A DNA stretch of 14,983 nt from Patescibacteria group bacterium (GTDB lineage: Bacteria > Patescibacteriota > JACMRA01): the NCBI GenBank assembly GCA_029935375.1, contig JAOZKL010000018.1, positions 1 through 14,983 on the forward strand. Reading direction: 5' to 3'. A program made the position numbers and the translations under genes. The notes below the pieces were generated by a model, which was not told the origin of the DNA, made no database searches, and saw nothing but the letters and a program-made list of their open reading frames with translations. The first letter of the stretch is position 1; every line of letters begins with the position of its first letter. Below are positions 6,405-11,351 of the stretch, piece after piece.

Positions 6405-7619
6405 ATGCGATATAATAGCAAAATTTACAAAACAGTATTATATAGTCTATTATTAACAGTTATTGTTAGCACCTCTATACTATTTGTTGTTATATTAAAA
6501 AACAGATTTTATAAGCCGACCATTACATCATCTGAACTTTTTACAAACACCTTGATATCAAATAAAGATAAAGTAAGTGATGAATATATTGATACTGCAA
6601 AGATCGAAAAAATTTCGATAAAAGAATGTGATTCTCATAATGATTGTGTTGTTGCTGAAATTACAACAAATTCTAAAAATGGCTTAAAGAGAAGCAGTGT
6701 CGTATTAAATGATACACAACAACAAAAATATAATGATGGGGACCAGATAGTGGTTAGAGAAGAACAAGACAATCAAATCTATACAATTATCTCGCATAAC
6801 AAGTTAAATACAATCTATATACTTATTATTATAACAGTATTAATATTCTTATTGATCAATGGGATAGATGGGCTAGTAGCTATGATCAAGGCTGGGCTAA
6901 TTTTAGCTGGCTTGTATCTTCTATTTAATACAACCATTATATCGCCAGGAAATTTTGCTATATTTGGACTTGTTTTCATTTTCTCAATCTTTACTATCCA
7001 ACAAATAAATATAATTAAGAAGAAAACTGAGAGAAACCTTCTAGTATCGTTAATTTCTGGATATGTTACACTACTGATAGTGACTCCAACAACTTTTCTT
7101 GTAAGAAACCTCTTGAATATCGACAATCCAAGTAATTACAACATGGATACACTACTAACACTATCAGAATTCAATATAATAGAATATATAAGCGCGTCTG
7201 ATATGTTTATTATTATACTTCTGACAATCTTAACTTTATTTATTACGAAAATAACGAATATTATTGTCAAACTAAACGCAGAAAATAAGAAACAAAATCC
7301 TAATCAAACTTTTTTACATTTAAACATAACAACTATCAAAAAAGCTCGAAAACATATTATAAGTAATATAGGAAATCTACTGCTCATAACAACAGCTATT
7401 AACATCCCAATATTATTTATGTTATTCTCGCTAGTCAAAAATGGTGTATCCACTCAGTATATCCTCAACACTAGCATGGTACTAGAAATTGTATTATATA
7501 TTATCATCTCCACAATATCAATAATACTAGCAGCTGTAATATCAACATTAGTATCATCTCTTTATCACAGCAATAAGTACAAAGCTGAAAATGTTTTGAT
7601 AAAAAAAATAAAAATTTAA
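6405..7619 (+). CDS. YibE/F-like multi-pass membrane protein
   Basis: A 404-residue integral membrane protein with the YibE/F layout. An N-terminal membrane segment (about 11-31) precedes a roughly 100-residue external domain that ends in a small beta-rich stretch with YNDGDQIVV (109-117). About seven further segments follow (near 136-152, 158-176, 183-199, 212-232, 266-282, 322-342, 357-384). The stretch ARKHIISNIGNLLLITTAINIPILF (315-338) and the last segment with E361 correspond to the later conserved part of the family; the usual Asp-containing central motif is not clear. YibE/F function is unknown (proposed transporter or permease). The external domain has two cysteines, C75 and C81. It lies 8 bases after the 5479 gene with no Shine-Dalgarno. 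Its stop shares TTAA with mltG. The family call rests on layout plus partial similarity. Confidence 0.65.
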   Translation: MRYNSKIYKTVLYSLLLTVIVSTSILFVVILKNRFYKPTITSSELFTNTLISNKDKVSDEYIDTAKIEKISIKECDSHNDCVVAEITTNSKNGLKRSSVVLNDTQQQKYNDGDQIVVREEQDNQIYTIISHNKLNTIYILIIITVLIFLLINGIDGLVAMIKAGLILAGLYLLFNTTIISPGNFAIFGLVFIFSIFTIQQINIIKKKTERNLLVSLISGYVTLLIVTPTTFLVRNLLNIDNPSNYNMDTLLTLSEFNIIEYISASDMFIIILLTILTLFITKITNIIVKLNAENKKQNPNQTFLHLNITTIKKARKHIISNIGNLLLITTAINIPILFMLFSLVKNGVSTQYILNTSMVLEIVLYIIISTISIILAAVISTLVSSLYHSNKYKAENVLIKKIKI

Positions 7620-8797
7620 TCTTCAGACTCTAGTTTTCTATTTATTTCGCTAATTCTTGCAATACTCTGTTGAAATTCAGTTTCATTTTTACTAAAATAC
7701 TTTCTTCCAACTACATCACTAACAAAATATAGATAGTCTTGATCTTCTTGTATCGGATTTAAAGCTGCGTATATATTATAATACTGAGGATTAGAAACAG
7801 GTCCTATAGGATAGCCTGTATTTTTATATGTATTATATTTGGTGTTAGTTAATGGATCATTTATATATATACAATTTGGCACTTCAAATGTTTGTTGACA
7901 AAGTTTGCGATCGTGCCCATACTCTAGTGTAACATCACTACCCCATTTCATACCTATTGCATTTCTATTATTAAAAACACCTGCCATTATCTGCCTTTCT
8001 TCATTTACATCGCCTAGGGTTTCTTCTGTTATCCCCCTTGTTCTACCAGTTTCCTTCTCTAGAACGGAGGCGAGTATAACAACATCTTCGAAGGTTTTAT
8101 CTGAAGATTTAACTTGCTCCTTAATTTTTTGCCAAACTTTAATATCAAAGTTGCTCAACATAACATCAAAAGCCTCTTGGGCTGTTGCATCAGCAAAGAA
8201 ATTGTAAGTATCTGGATATAGATAACCTTCAAGATAATATTTAGCACAATTTGATAAATCTCCATAATTACAACTTAACGGCTCTGGTAAAAACTCATAT
8301 TCACTATCAACAAAATTATTAAAATCTTGCGCATAATTCTTCAATTCTTCTTCTGTAGATATATTGTTTTCAACTAAGATTGATATAATGACATCTATAT
8401 TAGACCCTTCTCTAATCAAAACATTCTCGACTACTGGACGACGATATTTTTCTGCTTCTAAAAACAACCTCTCTGTTTCATCATTTATTTGTCTAAATAT
8501 ATCTGAGGGCAATGCCGGCACATCAAAAAAGTAAGCACCAACTTGCAAAGGCTCTATAGTATATGATTTGCTCTTGATCATAAACCAAAATTTATTATTT
8601 ATAATATCAGCCTCTTCTAACTTCTGAGACAAGTTCTGTAAAGTCTCTCCAGATAATACTTCAATAGAATGCTGCCCATCTGGTGAATGCTTTGGCGCTT
8701 TATTCATACCAGAGTCAATCTGAAAATACACCCCTCCTATTATAGATACAACAACACCAAAAACTAACAACTTTATTATAACACCTGCTTTAGACAT
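7616..8797 (-). CDS. mltG: Endolytic murein transglycosylase MltG (YceG-like)
   Basis: A 393-residue MltG, a membrane-anchored enzyme that cleaves growing glycan strands and limits their length. Residues about 5-25 are the membrane anchor, followed by a LysM-like region (IEVLSGETLQNLSQKLEEADII, 45-66). The catalytic domain shows EGYLYPDTYNF (190-200), LASVLEKETG (242-251) with E247 as the expected catalytic glutamate, NAIGMKWGSDVTLEYG (279-294) and YNTYKNTGYPIGPVSNP (321-337). Four cysteines lie in the external part as two close pairs (C176/C184 and C300/C309), which suggests disulphides. The frame stays open for 86 codons upstream, but ATG 8797 gives the normal MltG N-terminus; the longer form would run deep into the divergent glycosyltransferase. 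Its TAA shares TTAA with the YibE/F-like gene, and T-rich sequence follows the stop. Confidence 0.95.
   Translation of the reverse strand: MSKAGVIIKLLVFGVVVSIIGGVYFQIDSGMNKAPKHSPDGQHSIEVLSGETLQNLSQKLEEADIINNKFWFMIKSKSYTIEPLQVGAYFFDVPALPSDIFRQINDETERLFLEAEKYRRPVVENVLIREGSNIDVIISILVENNISTEEELKNYAQDFNNFVDSEYEFLPEPLSCNYGDLSNCAKYYLEGYLYPDTYNFFADATAQEAFDVMLSNFDIKVWQKIKEQVKSSDKTFEDVVILASVLEKETGRTRGITEETLGDVNEERQIMAGVFNNRNAIGMKWGSDVTLEYGHDRKLCQQTFEVPNCIYINDPLTNTKYNTYKNTGYPIGPVSNPQYYNIYAALNPIQEDQDYLYFVSDVVGRKYFSKNETEFQQSIARISEINRKLESED
7671..7690 (+). terminator. Weak candidate terminator for the YibE/F operon, inside mltG
   Basis: TGAAA (7671-7675), loop TTCAG, TTTCA (7681-7685), then TTTTT. The stem is only 5 bp and AT-rich, so this is marginal. 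It lies about 50 bases beyond the stop of the rightward gene, antisense to the mltG coding end. Confidence 0.25.
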
Positions 8798-8833
8798 ATT
8801 TTGTATAATAAGGTTGATGTAAAAAGTAAAAAA

Positions 8834-8849
8834 AGTCAAGTGTTTGACA
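8834..8849. promoter_or_regulatory. Back-to-back -35 boxes between mltG and the glycosyltransferase gene
   Basis: On the minus strand TTGACT (8839-8834) faces mltG; on the plus strand TTGACA (8844-8849) faces the glycosyltransferase. They are 4 bases apart. The best plus-strand -10 at a 17-base spacing is TAAAAA (8867-8872), which is weak. On the minus side the only good -10-like box, TATTAT (8810-8805), is 23 bases from the -35 and just 7 bases from the mltG ATG. The two promoters would compete for polymerase. Confidence 0.4.
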
Positions 8850-8917
8850 AAAAAATGGAAATAATGTAAAAACTTCAAAGGAGTTATAAAAATACACGAT
8901 TTGCTTTTTTTATTAAT

Positions 8918-10042
8918 ATGAAAAACAAAAAACAAAAGATAATATTTTTCTATGTTAAAGCTGGTGGTGGCCACCTCGCAGGTAGTAAAACAATTGCAGA
9001 GTCTATACAAAACCAATATCCAGATGTAAAAATAGAGTTGTTTGATATACTGCAAAATTCACATAAAATTGTACAAAAACTTTTTAACAAAGGATATTCA
9101 TATATAGTTAACTATATACCACTCATATTTTCTGCCGCTTCTATAATAATGAGGCCAAAAAGAGTAAATAAAGCAATACTTGATGCACTAGCGCTTGAAA
9201 CAAAAAAAGATATAATCAAAATTATAACAAAACACAAGCCAGATAAGATAGTGACTACATATTTTTGTAGTAGAATAATTCGCAAAGCACTAAAAGATAT
9301 GGATATAGATATTCCACTAATAACAGTTGTCACTGATAATTTCACTCCTCCAAATGCTTGGTTCTCAGAAACTAAGTCTGAATATATAACCCTTAGTCAA
9401 AGAGCTAAGCAAGTTGGAGTAGATCAAGGGATAGATCAAAATAAAATTAAAGTATTCGAAGGTCTGATTAATCAAAGGTACAATAAATCAATGACACAAA
9501 AAGAAAAAAATATTTTCAAAAAAGAAAAGGACCTTGATAATAATCTAACTATACTACTTACAGGAGGAGGGCCTGGATTAAATAATATGGAAAAGATGGT
9601 AAAAAGATTAACAACCATAAACAAAGATGTTAATATATTATGTGTGACAGGGTATAATAAAATACAAAGAAAAAGGATGGAGATTATCGCCAAAAGGAGT
9701 GAGAGAATAAAAGTATTTGGTTTTGTAGATTTTATGTATGAATTGATAAATATATCTGATCTGGTTATAAGTAAAGCAGGCCCAGCTAGTGTACTGGAGA
9801 TATTAATGATTAACAAACCTTTGATTATAACAAGTTATATATGGGAACAAGAGAAGGGGAATATGGAGTTTGTAGTAAATAATAATATGGGATATTATGA
9901 GCCAAATCCTATAAGAGCTGTCGGCCTTGTAAATAAAATACTTAATGATAAAGAGCTGCAAAAACAGTTAGTAAAAAATATAAATAAAAATAAAATAAAA
10001 AACGAGGTAGATGACCTCGCTAAATATATTTATAATCTATAA
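8918..10042 (+). CDS. GT28-family glycosyltransferase, MGDG synthase / diglucosyl-diacylglycerol synthase-like
   Basis: A 374-residue glycosyltransferase of the GT28 / MGDG-synthase type, which moves a hexose from a UDP-sugar to diacylglycerol (or a related lipid) at the inner face of the membrane. The N-terminal domain has AGGGHLAGSKTIAESI (15-30, the GGGH loop) and VTTYFCSRIIRKAL (112-125), followed by ITVVTDNFTPPNAWF (135-149). The C-terminal domain has TGGGPG (215-220), GFVDFMYELINISDLVISKAGPASVLEIL in 268-296 (nucleotide-sugar site) and WEQEKGN (309-315). The SKAGPASVLEIL...QEKGN run is strikingly close to plant MGDG synthase. The substrate (galactose or glucose) cannot be read from sequence. 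MurG is a relative, but the motifs fit the glycolipid branch better. ATG 8918 follows an A/T-rich stretch with no correctly spaced Shine-Dalgarno. It converges on tatC with 5 bases between stop codons. Confidence 0.85.
   Translation: MKNKKQKIIFFYVKAGGGHLAGSKTIAESIQNQYPDVKIELFDILQNSHKIVQKLFNKGYSYIVNYIPLIFSAASIIMRPKRVNKAILDALALETKKDIIKIITKHKPDKIVTTYFCSRIIRKALKDMDIDIPLITVVTDNFTPPNAWFSETKSEYITLSQRAKQVGVDQGIDQNKIKVFEGLINQRYNKSMTQKEKNIFKKEKDLDNNLTILLTGGGPGLNNMEKMVKRLTTINKDVNILCVTGYNKIQRKRMEIIAKRSERIKVFGFVDFMYELINISDLVISKAGPASVLEILMINKPLIITSYIWEQEKGNMEFVVNNNMGYYEPNPIRAVGLVNKILNDKELQKQLVKNINKNKIKNEVDDLAKYIYNL
9997..10019 (-). terminator. Intrinsic terminator of tatC, inside the glycosyltransferase CDS
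   Basis: On the minus strand a perfect 6-bp stem CGAGGT (10019-10014) / ACCTCG (10008-10003) with a 5-base loop is followed by TTTTTT (10002-9997) and more T-rich sequence. It begins 28 bases beyond the tatC stop and lies within the last 15 codons of the opposing gene. On the plus strand no T run follows. Confidence 0.8.
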
Positions 10043-10047
10043 ATTTA

Positions 10048-10965
10048 CTACAAATGAAATTTATTATTATTATCAGTTGTGGTAGTATTTGACACTCCTA
10101 CACTAGAACAACTACTTGAGCCTGTATCACCACAAGCTTCTGCTGCACTATTTTTAAGATCCTTGTTTATTTTAATATCTACTACATCCTTGGATGAACC
10201 CTCCAGAACAGTCCCCAATCCTTTTTTTCTCCTCCTCTTATCTTCCCTCTTCAAACCAAATGAAGCGAATGACAGAGCTACCTCATAGAACACAATAATA
10301 GGAACCAAAAGCATACCAGAAATCATTACATCTCCAGGAGCAACTGCAAATACAATCGCCATCAACCCAAAATATACCTCCTTTCTATGTTTCTTTAATA
10401 ATTCAATTTTTACAACTCTAAAACGTGCAATTGTGTAAACAAGCACTGGTAACTGGAAGATTAGAATAAGAACCCCAAAAAGACCAGTAAAAAAACTAAA
10501 ATAATTACTTGCAGTTACAGATACTGTAAACCCTGATAAGTTAATTCCTATTCCTAATAAAAATCTCAATGCAACTGGCATCATATAATAATAACCATAT
10601 ATTATAGCAAAGAAACTAAGAAAAATCGTAGCAATTATATACCAAATGGAAGATTTTCTCTCATTACTTCTTAGAGCTGGAGCAACAAACTTCCAAACAA
10701 AAAATATAATCAGCGGGAAAACAACAACAAAGCCACTAAACATGTGTATCTTCATATTGAAAAACATGGCTTCAGAGACTTTCATAAAATGAAGAATGGT
10801 ATCCTCTCCTCCATTAGTCCCTTTCAATGGATTTGTATAAAACCACATAACTTTTTCACGGAAAGCAATAGTGGCTCCAATGCCTATAGACCATGAAAGC
10901 AATATTCGTAAGAACATCTTTTTCAGATCCACTAAATGATCCCATATACTAAAGTGAGTAGTCAT
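10048..10965 (-). CDS. tatC: Sec-independent translocase protein TatC
   Basis: A 305-residue TatC, the multi-pass receptor that binds twin-arginine signal peptides and exports folded proteins together with TatA. Family landmarks are present: WDHLVDLKKMFLR (8-20, the HLxELR-type start), MKVSEAMFFNMKIHMFSGF (61-79), WKFVAPALRSNER (91-103), and APGDVMISGMLLVPIIVFYE (209-228). About six membrane segments are visible. The usual FELP in the fourth segment reads FQLP here (Q171), replacing a glutamate conserved in E. coli TatC. Residues from about 238 on form an extra charged, then Ser/Thr/Asn-rich low-complexity tail of some 65 residues with two cysteines. Stop is TAG. It follows tatA by 78 bases that contain tandem hairpins, so tatC may be expressed below tatA. 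The terminator lies in the converging gene. Confidence 0.93.
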   Translation of the reverse strand: MTTHFSIWDHLVDLKKMFLRILLSWSIGIGATIAFREKVMWFYTNPLKGTNGGEDTILHFMKVSEAMFFNMKIHMFSGFVVVFPLIIFFVWKFVAPALRSNERKSSIWYIIATIFLSFFAIIYGYYYMMPVALRFLLGIGINLSGFTVSVTASNYFSFFTGLFGVLILIFQLPVLVYTIARFRVVKIELLKKHRKEVYFGLMAIVFAVAPGDVMISGMLLVPIIVFYEVALSFASFGLKREDKRRRKKGLGTVLEGSSKDVVDIKINKDLKNSAAEACGDTGSSSCSSVGVSNTTTTDNNNKFHL

Positions 10966-10987
10966 AATTTAAAAAAGTTATATTTAT

Positions 10988-11027
10988 AAAAAAGTTACAA
11001 AATAACTAACCGACACAAGGCCGGTTA
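10988..11027 (-). terminator. Tandem hairpins between tatA and tatC, possible leaky terminator
   Basis: Reading the minus strand after the tatA stop, TAACCG (11027-11022) pairs with CGGTTA (11012-11007) around a 9-base loop. A second 5-bp hairpin AGTTA/TAACT (11007-10993) follows and runs into TTTTTT (10993-10988). Both stems are short, so partial termination or mRNA stabilisation is more likely than a full stop. That would fit the known excess of TatA over TatC. Confidence 0.4.
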
Positions 11028-11043
11028 ATATAACACCGAAGAA

Positions 11044-11274
11044 TTATTTCTTCTTACTTGCTACTTTTGCTTTGGTGGTAGACTTTTTTGCAACTTTCTT
11101 TTTCTTAGTTACCTCTTCTTCATCTTCATCACCTGTTACAGCTTTTGTAACTTCATCCTTAAAACCACGAAGTGATTTTCCTGCATTTTTTGCAACGTTA
11201 GGTAATTTCTTACCAAATAACAATAGAGCTACTACTACGATAGCTGCAATTTCTAATCCTCCTAATCCAAACAT
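11044..11274 (-). CDS. tatA: Sec-independent translocase protein TatA
   Basis: A 76-residue TatA, the small pore-forming subunit of the twin-arginine export system. MFGLGGLEIAAIVVVALLLFG is the membrane segment, followed by the hinge and FGKKLPNVAKNAGKSLRGFKDEV (20-42), the conserved 'FGxxKLP' amphipathic helix with F39. The C-terminal part is acidic (DEDEEE, 49-54) and then almost all Lys/Ala/Thr/Ser. No tatB is present nearby, so this is a two-component TatAC system as far as can be seen. It follows dnaE by 77 bases and has its own well-formed promoter in that gap. The start ATG 11274 has no Shine-Dalgarno; TATAAT lies 2 bases upstream but has no -35 partner. Confidence 0.95.
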   Translation of the reverse strand: MFGLGGLEIAAIVVVALLLFGKKLPNVAKNAGKSLRGFKDEVTKAVTGDEDEEEVTKKKKVAKKSTTKAKVASKKK

Positions 11275-11315
11275 ATATTATACTTGTTTTGTGTTTTATA
11301 ATTTACAACAAATAT

Positions 11316-11344
11316 ACTATACAAACTATTTCGAATTAAGTCAA
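11316..11344 (-). promoter_or_regulatory. Promoter for tatA-tatC
   Basis: Minus strand -35 TTGACT (11344-11339), 17-base spacer, -10 TATAGT (11321-11316). The predicted leader to the ATG is about 35 bases. The -35 box lies 7 bases past the dnaE stop. The 13-base stretch AAGTCAAGTGTTT covering the -35 (11338-11350) occurs again upstream of mltG at 8833-8845. Confidence 0.7.
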
Positions 11345-11351
11345 GTGTTTT

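Noticed and set aside
8798..9055. 86-residue N-terminal extension of MltG
   Set aside because: It would overlap the divergent glycosyltransferase by about 140 bases and cover both promoters; ATG 8797 gives the normal anchor-first MltG.
11275..11351. A frameshift hiding the rest of DnaE
   Set aside because: Only 77 bases separate the dnaE stop from tatA and they hold a good promoter; no DnaE-like residues appear in any frame there.
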